NCBI RefSeq assembly: GCF_013415845.1 | Contig: NZ_CP058907.1 | Span: forward strand, 1,488,001 to 1,552,000 | DNA: 64,000 nucleotides | Reading direction: 5' to 3' | DNA from: Rhodopseudomonas palustris | Lineage (GTDB): Bacteria; Pseudomonadota; Alphaproteobacteria; Rhizobiales; Xanthobacteraceae | In this document: positions 8,627 through 16,057 of the stretch, in pieces | How positions within the stretch are numbered: position 1 is the stretch's first letter | Layout of the letters: each line of letters starts with the position of its first letter | Notes under the pieces: model-generated | The model's input: the letters and a program-made list of their open reading frames with translations, nothing else | Database searches by the model: none | What the model was told of the DNA's origin: nothing | Position numbers and translations under genes: made by a program

Positions 8627-9400
8627 ATGCGCCGTCTTGCCGTTTCCCTGATCGCGCTGGCCTTCGCCGGCGCCGCCCATGCCGAGACCATCCGTGTCGG
8701 CGTAACCGCCGGCCCGCACGCCGAGATCCTCGACGTGGTCAAGAAGGTCGCGGCCGAGCGCGGCCTCGACGTCAAGCCGGTCGAGTTCACCGACTACGTG
8801 GTGCCGAACCAGGCGCTGGCGCAGAAGGAGCTCGAGGCCAATTCGTTTCAGCATGAGCCGTATCTGAAGGCGCAGGTCGCCAAGACCGGCTGGAAGATCG
8901 TCAAGGTCGCCAACACCATCGCCTCGCCGCAGGGCGTGTATTCTGTCAAGGTCAAGGCGCTTGCCGATCTGAAGCAGGGTGCCACCGTGGCGATCGCCAA
9001 CGACCCGTCGAACGGCGCACGCGGCCTGCAAATTCTGGCGCTGCACGGCCTGATCAGGCTGAAGGACGGTGTCGGCGCCACCGCGACGGTCGCCGATATC
9101 ATCGACAACCCGAAGAAGCTGAAATTCGTCGAGCTCGACGCCGCCCAGCTGCCGCGCTCGCTGCAGGATGTCGACCTGGTGTCGATCAACAACAACTACG
9201 CGGTGCAGGCCGGCCTCGACCCTTCCAAGGACGCGCTCGCCCGCGAGAACGTCGAAGGCCCCTGGGTCAACATCATCGCGGTGCGCGAAGAAGACAAGGA
9301 CAAGTCCTGGGTCAAGCAACTGATCGACGCCTATCACTCCGACCCGGTCAAGCAGTTCGTCGAAACCCGCTTCAAAGGGACTTATATCCCGGCGTGGTAA
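8627..9400 (+). CDS. metQ: Methionine-binding periplasmic protein (NlpA/MetQ family)
   Basis: A 257-residue solute-binding protein of the MetQ/NlpA family. It has a signal peptide (MRRLAVSLIALAFAGAAHA), then ETIRVGVTAGPHAEILD. The fold markers EFTDYVVPNQALAQKE, NSFQHEPYL, SNGARGLQIL and ELDAAQLPRSL are present. No lipobox cysteine is visible, so it is probably a free periplasmic protein rather than the lipoprotein seen in enterics. A good AGGAG site precedes it. It is the last gene of metNIQ and is followed by a strong intrinsic terminator. Confidence 0.93.
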   Translation: MRRLAVSLIALAFAGAAHAETIRVGVTAGPHAEILDVVKKVAAERGLDVKPVEFTDYVVPNQALAQKELEANSFQHEPYLKAQVAKTGWKIVKVANTIASPQGVYSVKVKALADLKQGATVAIANDPSNGARGLQILALHGLIRLKDGVGATATVADIIDNPKKLKFVELDAAQLPRSLQDVDLVSINNNYAVQAGLDPSKDALARENVEGPWVNIIAVREEDKDKSWVKQLIDAYHSDPVKQFVETRFKGTYIPAW

Positions 9401-9437
9401 GGGCGTAGCGCTCTTCATTCGATTGTCCGACACGACA

Positions 9438-9468
9438 AAGCCCGCGCATCGCGCGGGCTTTTCTTTTC
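9438..9468 (+). terminator. Intrinsic terminator after metQ
   Basis: Perfect 10-bp stem AAGCCCGCGC/GCGCGGGCTT with a 3-nt loop, followed by TTCTTTT. It ends the metNIQ transcript 38 bp after the stop codon. Confidence 0.92.
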
Positions 9469-9616
9469 GTCAAGCCATCGGCCGTGGCCGCGCTTGTTCC
9501 CGGCTGTCTAGGTTTTCGCGCCAGGAAGAGCCGCAAGACGTGGATGCCCGCGACGAAGCGCGGGCCTGACGAACTACACCGGCCCCATCCCGCGCGGATC
9601 GCGACAGGCCTCTCCC

Positions 9617-9699
9617 CGTCATTGCGAGCGCAGCGAAGCAATCCAGAAGACCCGTGCACGAAGCTGGATTGCCTCGTCGCTTCGCTCCTCGCAATGACG
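9617..9699. repeat. Palindromic intergenic repeat, class 1, copy 2
   Basis: 83 bp with the same ends (CGTCATTGCGAG ... CTCGCAATGACG) and the same internal GAAGCAATCCAG / CTGGATTGCCTC arms as the copy at 5558-5640. It sits in the roughly 360-bp convergent gap between metQ and the PaaK-like gene. Apart from this repeat and the metQ terminator, that gap shows only a short GCCCGCG...CGCGGGC hairpin near 9548. Confidence 0.85.
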
Positions 9700-9757
9700 A
9701 TGTGAAGAGCCGCGGCGGAACGCTGACGCTCCGCCGCCTTGTCCTCAATCCTCTTCT

Positions 9758-11095
9758 TCAGCTCCAAACCCCGCTGCGCCGATCCTCGACCCGCTTGGCC
9801 TTGTGCGTGGCGCGGGGCAGGGTGTCGGGCTTGAGCACCGACACCGCCGCCGACACGCCGGTCACGGCTTTGAGCTTGCGCTCGAAGCGATCCGCCAGCG
9901 TCTCCGGCGCGCCGTTGTAGCCGTGGATGTGCTCGACCTCGACGGTCAGTCGGTCGAGATGATTGATCCGGTCGACCACCAGCCGGTACTCGCCGGTCAG
10001 CTCATGATCCTGCCGCGCCACCGCTTCGACATCGCTCGGGAACAGGTTGACACCCTTGATGATCAGCATGTCGTCGCGCCTGCCATGCACGCCGTTGAGC
10101 CGGATCGCGGTGCGACCGCAGCGGCACGGCTCCGGATTGAAGCTGACGATGTCGCCGGTGCGGAACCGGATCATCGGCCGCGCCGTCTTCTGCAGCGTCG
10201 TCAGCACCATTTCGCCGCGGTCCCCCGGCTTCACCGGCTCGCCGCTGTCGGGATCGATCACCTCAACCAGGATGTGATCCTCGGCCCAGTGCAGCCCCTC
10301 TTTCTGCTCGCACATCCCGGCGCAGGAGCCGAAGATATCGGACAGGCCGTAATAGTCGTAAACCGACGCACCCCACAGCTGCTCGATGCGGTTGCGGGTC
10401 TCAGGGATCGAGCCGCCGGGCTCGCCGGCGACGAAGATCCGGCGCACGGCGAGATCCTTGCGCAAGTCGTAGCCTTCCTTGATGGCGGTCTCACCGAGGT
10501 ACCAGGCGTACGACGGCGTGGTCCAGATCACCGTGGCCTGGAACTGGCGGAGGATCTGCAGCAGCCGATCGGATGGAATTGTGCCGGCGTGAATCGTCAG
10601 CGCGCCAAGTTTCTGCGCGCCGAGCACGCACGGGCCGCCGATGAACAGCGAGAAATTCAGCGAATGCACGTAGCGATCGCTCGGCCGCATCCCGGACGAC
10701 CAAAACTGCCGCGCCTCATAGTCGATCCAGCCGTCGAAATCGGATTGGGTGAACGGCGAGGCGGTCGGCACGCCGGTCGAGCCGGACGAGGCGGAGATGT
10801 AGACGATGTCTTGCTCCGGCACGGCGACGAGATCGCCGAACGGCGGCACCGCCAGCTGGCGGTCGCGCAGGGTGCGCTTGTCGATGAACGGAAAGCGGCG
10901 GATGTCGTCGAGCGATTTGATCTGAGCCGGCGAGACCTTGGTGGCGTCGAACGCGGCGCGATAGGCGGGCGAACCCGCATAGGCGTGGGCGATGTGCTTC
11001 TGCAGCAGCGACAGTTTCAGCGCGTCCCAGTCGGCGCGCGATTGGGTTTCGAGCTTGGCGTCCCAATACGGCCGCTCGTCGGAAGTCGTGGTCAT
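9758..11095 (-). CDS. PaaK-like acyl-CoA ligase (AMP-binding)
   Basis: A 445-residue adenylate-forming enzyme of the phenylacetate-CoA ligase family. The ATP motif SASSGSTGVPT is at 101-111, the YDYYGLSD acid-binding/adenine motif in the middle and RFRTGDIV plus GRRDDMLIIKGVNLFPSDVE at the C-terminal lid (GRRDDMLIIKG, then VNLFPSDVEA). It lacks the extra N-terminal part of classical acyl-CoA synthetases, as PaaK proteins do. The ATG at 11095 has AGGAA upstream. It lies 95 bp downstream of an orphan MetQ-like protein and is probably co-transcribed with it. The substrate is unknown; an aromatic or sulfur-containing acid is a guess only. Confidence 0.82.
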   Translation of the reverse strand: MTTTSDERPYWDAKLETQSRADWDALKLSLLQKHIAHAYAGSPAYRAAFDATKVSPAQIKSLDDIRRFPFIDKRTLRDRQLAVPPFGDLVAVPEQDIVYISASSGSTGVPTASPFTQSDFDGWIDYEARQFWSSGMRPSDRYVHSLNFSLFIGGPCVLGAQKLGALTIHAGTIPSDRLLQILRQFQATVIWTTPSYAWYLGETAIKEGYDLRKDLAVRRIFVAGEPGGSIPETRNRIEQLWGASVYDYYGLSDIFGSCAGMCEQKEGLHWAEDHILVEVIDPDSGEPVKPGDRGEMVLTTLQKTARPMIRFRTGDIVSFNPEPCRCGRTAIRLNGVHGRRDDMLIIKGVNLFPSDVEAVARQDHELTGEYRLVVDRINHLDRLTVEVEHIHGYNGAPETLADRFERKLKAVTGVSAAVSVLKPDTLPRATHKAKRVEDRRSGVWS

Positions 11096-11117
11096 GTGCA
11101 GTGTTCCTGAATGCCGA

Positions 11118-11142
11118 CGACCGGCCGCTGGGCGGCCGGTCG
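11118..11142. other. Intercistronic hairpin
   Basis: Perfect 10-bp inverted repeat CGACCGGCCG-CTGGG-CGGCCGGTCG between the MetQ-like gene and the PaaK-like gene, both read on the minus strand. There is no T-tract, so it more likely stabilises or processes mRNA than ends transcription. Confidence 0.6.
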
Positions 11143-11190
11143 CGCTGTCGATGACTGAAATGGTGTTGATTGTCGTCGCGGCGGCCGGTC

Positions 11191-11976
11191 TCACCAGGTG
11201 GTGAGAATGGTACCGTTGAAGCGCTTCTCGGTGAAGGCCTTCACCTCCGGCGAGCGATAGATCTCGACGAACTTCTTCAGCGTGGCGTTGTCCTTGTTCT
11301 TGGCGCGCACTGCGAACACCAGGTTCCAGTTCGTGTCGGCGCCTTCGAGCAGCAGCGCACTCTTCGGATCGAGCCCGGCGCTCAGCGCGTAGTTGAGATT
11401 GACCGCCGAAAAATCGAGATCGTTCAGCGAGCGCGGCAGCTGCGCGGCGTCAAGCTCGACGATCTTGAGATGCTTGGGATTCTCGGCGATGTCGGCGATC
11501 GTCGCCTTGATGCCGATCCCCGGCTTCAGCTTGATCAACCCTGCCTTCTCGAAAAGTTGCAGCGCACGGGCGCCGTTGGACGGATCGTTCGGGATCGCGG
11601 CGCTGGCGCCGTCCTTGATGTCGGTCAGCGTCTTGACCTTGTTCGAATAGATCCCAATCGGCACGATGATGCTCTTGGCGATCGAGACGATGTCATAGCC
11701 GCGCTGCGCCACCTGGTTGTCGAGATAGGGCTGGTGCTGGAAGTTGTTGATGTCGAGATCGTCCTGCGCCAGCGCCGCATTGGGCACGGTGTAGTCGGTG
11801 AATTCGGTGATCTTCACCTCGATGCCCTGCTTGGCGGCGAGATCGCCGGCGTAGCGCAGAATCTCGGCGTAGGGACCGGCGGTGGTGCCGATCCGGACCA
11901 CTTCGGTGCTGAAGGCCGGAGCCGCTGCGGTGAGCGCGGCGAAGGCGGCCGCAGCGAAAACGAGTTTACGTGCCAT
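11191..11976 (-). CDS. Orphan MetQ/NlpA-family binding protein
   Basis: A 261-residue periplasmic binding protein of the same family as the metQ product at 8627-9400, with shared motifs FTDYTVPNAALAQDD, NNFQHQPYLDNQVA, DPSNGARALQLFEKAGLIKL (DPSNGARALQ, then LFEKAGLI) and ELDAAQLPRSL. The signal peptide is Ala-rich and no lipobox is seen. It has no ATPase or permease beside it, so it probably shares MetNI 1.8 kb away or acts with another importer. It stands ahead of a PaaK-like ligase, an unusual pairing. The duplicate is clearly diverged, not a recent copy. Confidence 0.9.
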   Translation of the reverse strand: MARKLVFAAAAFAALTAAAPAFSTEVVRIGTTAGPYAEILRYAGDLAAKQGIEVKITEFTDYTVPNAALAQDDLDINNFQHQPYLDNQVAQRGYDIVSIAKSIIVPIGIYSNKVKTLTDIKDGASAAIPNDPSNGARALQLFEKAGLIKLKPGIGIKATIADIAENPKHLKIVELDAAQLPRSLNDLDFSAVNLNYALSAGLDPKSALLLEGADTNWNLVFAVRAKNKDNATLKKFVEIYRSPEVKAFTEKRFNGTILTTW

Positions 11977-12222
11977 GGGAATTCAACCTCGATACGTGAC
12001 CATCTCGGTGGTCGTGGTTTGCGGGGAAACTATCGGCCGCCTGATCCGGCGGCCATTTCGAAATCCACGACGAGGCGAGATCGGGATTTCCCGATCCTGC
12101 GCTGCCGCAGAAGATTCGTGTCGTAGGGCTGCTCATGGTGCCTGCCGCGCCTCCGCGGCGATCACGACGCGAAGGCGGCTGAGGCGAGCCGGTTGGTTTG
12201 CGAGAAACGGTGCCGCTAGAGG

Positions 12223-12414
12223 CTATTGCAGCCGCGGACGGCCTTCTTTCCAGCAGCGGGTCGCGGCCTTCTGTGCGGCGACGAGCGAACCGAACGAGCG
12301 GCGCTCCAGACTGTTGAAGTCGTGATGCGCGGCGAAGAAGCAGAACTTGCGTCCGTCCCTGACAACGATGCCGGCGGTGCGGGCTTGAACTTCGATAACG
12401 TAAGCGTCGGACAT
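12223..12414 (-). CDS. Small conserved-looking hypothetical protein (63 aa)
   Basis: 63 residues, MSDAYVIEVQARTAGIVVRD then GRKFCFFAAHHDFNSLERRS and a basic tail. A strong GGGAGAG ribosome site lies 3-9 nt before the ATG. The composition (beta-like strand, then aromatic FCFF and a helix) looks like a folded small protein rather than a random frame. It resembles short uncharacterised proteins of Bradyrhizobium-type genomes. No function can be given. It lies between the MetQ-like gene and draT. Confidence 0.6.
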   Translation of the reverse strand: MSDAYVIEVQARTAGIVVRDGRKFCFFAAHHDFNSLERRSFGSLVAAQKAATRCWKEGRPRLQ

Positions 12415-12486
12415 GACTCTCCCACTGGCAAAGCCAGTGCCTTCTGATCTCTAATGATGTCGGGTGGTGTCGAAACGGTGTCGGCG

Positions 12487-12648
12487 TCAGCCGAGATTCA
12501 TTCGACAGCTACAACAGAGGCCGGAGCGGGAGGGTGCGCGTTCCGACGAGATCGCGCCGTGCGAGGTCGAGGCGGCCGCAACGAGCGCAAGCGAATTACC
12601 GAATTGCGGTGCAGATAAGTCAGCAATGATCGAGATGTTGGCGTTCAT
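12487..12648 (-). CDS. Possible small protein (53 aa)
   Basis: An ATG at 12648 with GGAG eight nt upstream opens a 53-codon frame beginning MNANISIIADLSAPQFGNSL and ending with a CCSC cysteine pair. Only the ribosome site and plausible N-terminus support it; no family is recognised and it may be spurious. Confidence 0.3.
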   Translation of the reverse strand: MNANISIIADLSAPQFGNSLALVAAASTSHGAISSERAPSRSGLCCSCRMNLG

Positions 12649-13105
12649 GAGCCGATCTCCGTCAACAAAGGAGCCCACGAGCCGTGTCGTGGCGCTTTAG
12701 CGATTAAACCCGCGGCGCAAGCTGCTCCGTCAAATCCCGCGATCCGAGCTCACGAAGAACATCGGACGAGTCAACTCTGCCAAACGTTGTTGTGAAGTCA
12801 ACGTGTGCCGAAAAATAAGATCGATTTGGCATGGGATCGCGCGAATGAGAAAACGTCGCGGTTTGTGCAATCGGATCAAGAGAAGTTTGTGCTGCAGCGC
12901 GCACATGCGCGAACCGGCCCGAAACAGGCACTCCGTCTGCGACTCTCTGTTGCGCACGGAACGCTCGCTCGAGGCGGTGCCATCCAAGGAGAAATTGCGA
13001 GTCATTCGTGATCAGAGGCGCAATGCCCCCTCCGACAGGCGGGCTTGATGAGCGGCTGATGTCTCGATCAAATGCCGCGTCGGCACTCCGATCTCGCAGC
13101 CACGT
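12649..13105. other. Non-coding stretch upstream of draT
   Basis: About 460 bp, less GC-rich than its neighbours between 12790 and 12900. It presumably holds the draT promoter. A TTGGCAT sequence near 12827 recalls a sigma-54 -24 element, but the -12 GC is at the wrong distance. Short frames on both strands lack ribosome sites or family features. Confidence 0.5.
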
Positions 13106-13939
13106 ATGGACGAACTCAGCCCTTCTCCTCCGGTGAGCGAGGATCCCGAACACTGGTACTGCACCAATATGGTCGGCGTGCCGGTCGGGCTGATCGGCTC
13201 GACGGCGTTCAATCGCTGCCTGCGGCGGATCACCATCCATGGCACGCGCGAGACCCATCCCGGACTGTTCCGGCTATTGGCGGCCTGCGAATATCCGGCG
13301 ACGGCTGCCGAGGTGTTCGAGCATTACATGGAGCTCGAGTTCGGTCTCGCGCCCGGAGCGCACGAACCCACCCAGGCTCGTCATCCGACCAGCTATCTCG
13401 ATTTGCTGCGCGGTTGGGGCGTCGAGTCCGACTGCCCCAAAGCGGCGGTGCTGAAGGGTTGGGTCGAGAGCAGGTTCGGTCTGGTGCCGACCTTCCACAA
13501 GCAGCGGCTCGGTCTGTTTCCGTCGGCGGCGTGGGCGACCTATCTGCAGGAGAAGACCGATGCCCGCTTCCACAACAACTGCATCTTCCAGCAGTTCGAC
13601 CTGCTTTATGAATATTGCCAATGGAGCATCCGCCGCTTCAAGACGCCGGGACCGCGTTTTGTCCGGCTGTGGCGCGGCACCAACGATGTCGAGCAGCAGC
13701 TGGTCGAGGGCGATGCGCGACAGCGACTGTGCACCGTGCGGCTGAACAATCTGGTGTCGTTCAGCGATTCCAAGGAGCGTGCGGATGAGTTCGGCGATTG
13801 GGTGCTGGAGACTGAGGTGCCGACGGTGAAGCTGCTGTTCTTTCCCGGCCTGCTGCAGCGCCAGGTGCTCGGCTATGAAGGCGAGTTTCTGGTGATCGGC
13901 GGTAACTACAAGGTGCGCGCGTATCACGGGTGGTTTTGA
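13106..13939 (+). CDS. draT: NAD+-dinitrogenase-reductase ADP-ribosyltransferase
   Basis: A 277-residue DraT. It transfers ADP-ribose from NAD+ to a specific arginine of dinitrogenase reductase (Fe protein), switching nitrogenase off on ammonium or darkness. Family motifs seen are WYCTNMVGVPVGLIGSTAFN (WYCTNMVGVP, then VGLIGSTAFN), FHKQRLGLFPS, FNNCIFQQFDLLYEYCQWSI (NNCIFQQFDL, then LYEYCQWSI), RLWRGTND and GEFLVIGGNYKVRAYHGWF (GEFLVIGGNY, then KVRAYHGWF). DraG is not adjacent. The gene is convergent with the anf operon, whose AnfH product carries the target Arg (R100). This suggests it serves the iron-only nitrogenase, though DraT proteins can act on several Fe proteins. Confidence 0.93.
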   Translation: MDELSPSPPVSEDPEHWYCTNMVGVPVGLIGSTAFNRCLRRITIHGTRETHPGLFRLLAACEYPATAAEVFEHYMELEFGLAPGAHEPTQARHPTSYLDLLRGWGVESDCPKAAVLKGWVESRFGLVPTFHKQRLGLFPSAAWATYLQEKTDARFHNNCIFQQFDLLYEYCQWSIRRFKTPGPRFVRLWRGTNDVEQQLVEGDARQRLCTVRLNNLVSFSDSKERADEFGDWVLETEVPTVKLLFFPGLLQRQVLGYEGEFLVIGGNYKVRAYHGWF

Positions 13940-13987
13940 AGGCCGAGCGGCATCCTCGCAGCTATAAAGTGTCCCACGCTTCCACGA

Positions 13988-14090
13988 GTCATTCCGGGGC
14001 GCGAGCGCAGCTCGCGAACCCGGAATCTCGACGTTCAGAGCACCTCGAGATTCCGGGTTCGTGGCCCTTCGGGCCGCGCCCCGGAATGAC
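13988..14090. repeat. Palindromic intergenic repeat, class 2, copy 1
   Basis: 103 bp bounded by GTCATTCCGGGGCGCG and CGCGCCCCGGAATGAC, with an internal GAACCCGGAATCTCGA / TCGAGATTCCGGGTTC pair. It sits between the convergent ends of draT and the anf operon, where its long hairpin may act as a bidirectional terminator. Relatives are at 42006-42101 and 56934-56970. Confidence 0.85.
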
Positions 14091-14110
14091 AGCGTTGGGA
14101 GCTGACCCGA

Positions 14111-14641
14111 TTAATCCGTCTCGCCGGGCTGCTCGGGGCGCGGTTCGCCGAAGCCGTAGGCCTTGCCCTTGATGCTGTCGATGTCGATCCGGATCACTTT
14201 GGTGATGCCGAGCTTTTCTGCCGGGTAATCGAACTTGCGGTCGGTGAAGCGGCTGACGATCAGGTCTAGTGCCCGGGTCTTCTCGGCGACGTCGTCGACG
14301 AAGCTGGCGCGGCCGAAGCCGATCACGGTGCGGTGCTTGGCTTCGAAATCACAGGCCGCCTCGGCCGTCACAACGCCGTTCTCGGTCGTCACCTCGAAGC
14401 AGACGCGGTTGTTGGTCTTGAGGATCTCGATTTTGGTGCCGGCGCTGGCCGAATGGACATACAGCGCCTTGCCATCGAAGCCGTAGAACACCGGCACCAG
14501 GAACGGCACGTTGTCGCGTGCCAGCGCCAGATGCAGCACCTTGTTGCTCGCCAGGATCGCGTCGATCTCGGCGCGGTCGGAGATTTCGCGGCTCCGCCGC
14601 CGCATCGGTCGCGACAACAGGTCGGAGGCGGGTTCGGTCAT
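14111..14641 (-). CDS. PNPOx-like flavin/heme split-barrel protein, possible Anf3-type accessory protein
   Basis: A 176-residue protein with the pyridoxamine-5'-phosphate-oxidase-like split barrel of the NimA/HugZ sort: MRRRSREISDRAEIDAILAS (RRRSREISDR, then AEIDAILASN), HLALARDNVPFLVPVFYGFD and GTKIEILKTNNRVCFEV. It is the last gene of the anf unit, with an AGGAG site before its ATG. Iron-only nitrogenase operons of Rhodobacter and Azotobacter end with anf3, which encodes a flavin- and heme-binding oxidase with a PNPOx-related fold. Position and fold suggest this gene plays that part, but I cannot show heme ligands, and a generic FMN-binding protein remains possible. Confidence 0.7.
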   Translation of the reverse strand: MTEPASDLLSRPMRRRSREISDRAEIDAILASNKVLHLALARDNVPFLVPVFYGFDGKALYVHSASAGTKIEILKTNNRVCFEVTTENGVVTAEAACDFEAKHRTVIGFGRASFVDDVAEKTRALDLIVSRFTDRKFDYPAEKLGITKVIRIDIDSIKGKAYGFGEPRPEQPGETD

Positions 14642-14698
14642 TCCAAGTCTCCTAATTGCGCGGCGCGCCGGCTTTGCCGGGACCGCTGGATCGGATTG

Positions 14699-15289
14699 TC
14701 AGCAGGCGCAGGACAGCTTCGAGGCCAGCGCCTTGATGTCGGTATTCATCTTCGGAACCGGGTAGCGCGCCTGCACCGCGGTGCAGGCTTCGAGTACTGC
14801 GATCGCGCGCGCTGGCAGGCCGCGGGCGCGTGCGCCGGCGAGAATGAAATCGAGATAGTCGCGGCTTGCCGGCTGCTGCGGACCCATCTCGGTCTTGCGG
14901 TGAAACAGCGCGTCGAGCAGCTGGCCGTTCTCGTCGATCACTTGGACCGGGTAGTGGAAATACGATCCGCCTCCGTCGAGCTTGACGCCCTGCCAGGCAT
15001 CGAAGCGGTCGAGCTCGGTGGCCGACAGCTCGTAGAGCACGCCCCACACCTCCGCACCGGGCTCATCCACCAGGGTCTCGAGGCCGCTGTCCCAGACTTC
15101 CGAATGGCCGTGGAAGCCGAGCCGGTAGGCCGGCAGCCGGGCGATCGCGCGGATCTTCGGCTGGCACAGCCGCACCATGATGTGCTCGGGGTTCAGCGTT
15201 GCCCCATAGGCAAACAGAAGCGTGGTCGGACGGCGGGCCGGCTTCGCGCGTGGCACGGTCGGAAGCGGCGTGGTGAGCGTCGTGGTCAT
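14699..15289 (-). CDS. Gamma-glutamylcyclotransferase-like protein in anf operon
   Basis: A 196-residue protein with the glycine-rich substrate loop FAYGATLNPEHI (residues 26-37) and the EVWGVLYELSATELDRFDAW pattern (EVWGVLYELS, then ATELDRFDAW) of the GGCT/AIG2-like fold. It ends in CAC. Its ATG overlaps the anfO stop (ATGA), so it is translated with it. Enzymes of this fold release 5-oxoproline from gamma-glutamyl compounds; the role here is unknown. A GGCT-like member is found in nitrogenase-associated operons elsewhere, so cofactor or sulfur-ligand handling is possible, but this is inference. Confidence 0.75.
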   Translation of the reverse strand: MTTTLTTPLPTVPRAKPARRPTTLLFAYGATLNPEHIMVRLCQPKIRAIARLPAYRLGFHGHSEVWDSGLETLVDEPGAEVWGVLYELSATELDRFDAWQGVKLDGGGSYFHYPVQVIDENGQLLDALFHRKTEMGPQQPASRDYLDFILAGARARGLPARAIAVLEACTAVQARYPVPKMNTDIKALASKLSCAC

Positions 15290-15978
15290 GTCGCCTCTGC
15301 CTGTGGTTTCGGAGTGATGGTGGCGGCGACGCCGAGGCCTGGCAGCTCCAAGATCTCGGCATCCATGTCGAGCGCGCGCATCGCGCGGGAGAACCAGCGC
15401 GGGATGTGATCGCAGACGAGATCGAGCTGCCGGAACGGCGTGCCGGTGAGGAACGGGATCAGGATGTCCCAGGAATTGAGCCCGGGATCGTCCTGCAGCA
15501 GCCGCACCAGATCGAGCCGGAAGTGACCGCTGTCATCATCGCCGACCAGCACCGGCTTGATGTCGTCGAGATCGCTGGCCGCGCCGTCCTTATGATGGCG
15601 CCGTCGGCGCGAGCGCCGCTCGGCGCGGGCCGCCTTGGCGGTCTGCTGCGCGCGCTCGTTCTCCTTGCGGGCGATTGTCTCAAGCTGGGTGAACAGTGGA
15701 CCGTGCGACTGCCAGGTCTGAATGCCCATCTCCTGCAGCAGCGAATTGACCACGCCGCGCACGCTCCTGGAGAGAAACAGACGGCAGTCTTCCAGCTCAG
15801 GGAGCATCGCGGCGAGCGAAGCGTGGATCTCTGCGAGACCATCATCCGGCCGTACCGCGAAGCGGATGGTCTTGCGCACCTTCCAGACTTCGCCCTGCTG
15901 CTCGAACAGCAGAATCACGCCCTTGTCCGAAACCTTGGCGACCTCGCCCTCGGCGTCGACGTAAGCTGCGATCTTCAT
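15286..15978 (-). CDS. anfO: Fe-only nitrogenase accessory protein AnfO
   Basis: A 230-residue protein that begins MKIAAYVDAEGEVAKVSDKG and has ILLFEQQGEVWKVRK, a central Arg-rich stretch (RAERRSRRRRHHK) and FDHIPRWFSRAM-like C-terminal helix (CDHIPRWFSRAMRALDMDAE). This is the AnfO family, found directly after anfK in iron-only nitrogenase operons and needed for full Fe-nitrogenase activity in vivo. It lies 79 bp downstream of anfK and overlaps the next gene by 4 bp. The ribosome site is weak (GAGACAAC). Confidence 0.88.
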   Translation of the reverse strand: MKIAAYVDAEGEVAKVSDKGVILLFEQQGEVWKVRKTIRFAVRPDDGLAEIHASLAAMLPELEDCRLFLSRSVRGVVNSLLQEMGIQTWQSHGPLFTQLETIARKENERAQQTAKAARAERRSRRRRHHKDGAASDLDDIKPVLVGDDDSGHFRLDLVRLLQDDPGLNSWDILIPFLTGTPFRQLDLVCDHIPRWFSRAMRALDMDAEILELPGLGVAATITPKPQAEAT

Positions 15979-16057
15979 CGGTTGTCTCGCGGTTAGTCAG
16001 GAGAGGAGTCCGGCGACGGACATGGCAAACCGCCGCCGGACTAGATCTTGAGCGTGG

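Noticed and set aside
12827..12843. Possible sigma-54 promoter for draT (TTGGCATG...)
   Set aside because: The GC of the -12 element is not at the required distance from the GG of the -24 element.
12805..13011. A 68-codon plus-strand frame ahead of draT
   Set aside because: No ribosome site, no recognised features and a competing frame beside it; left as non-coding.
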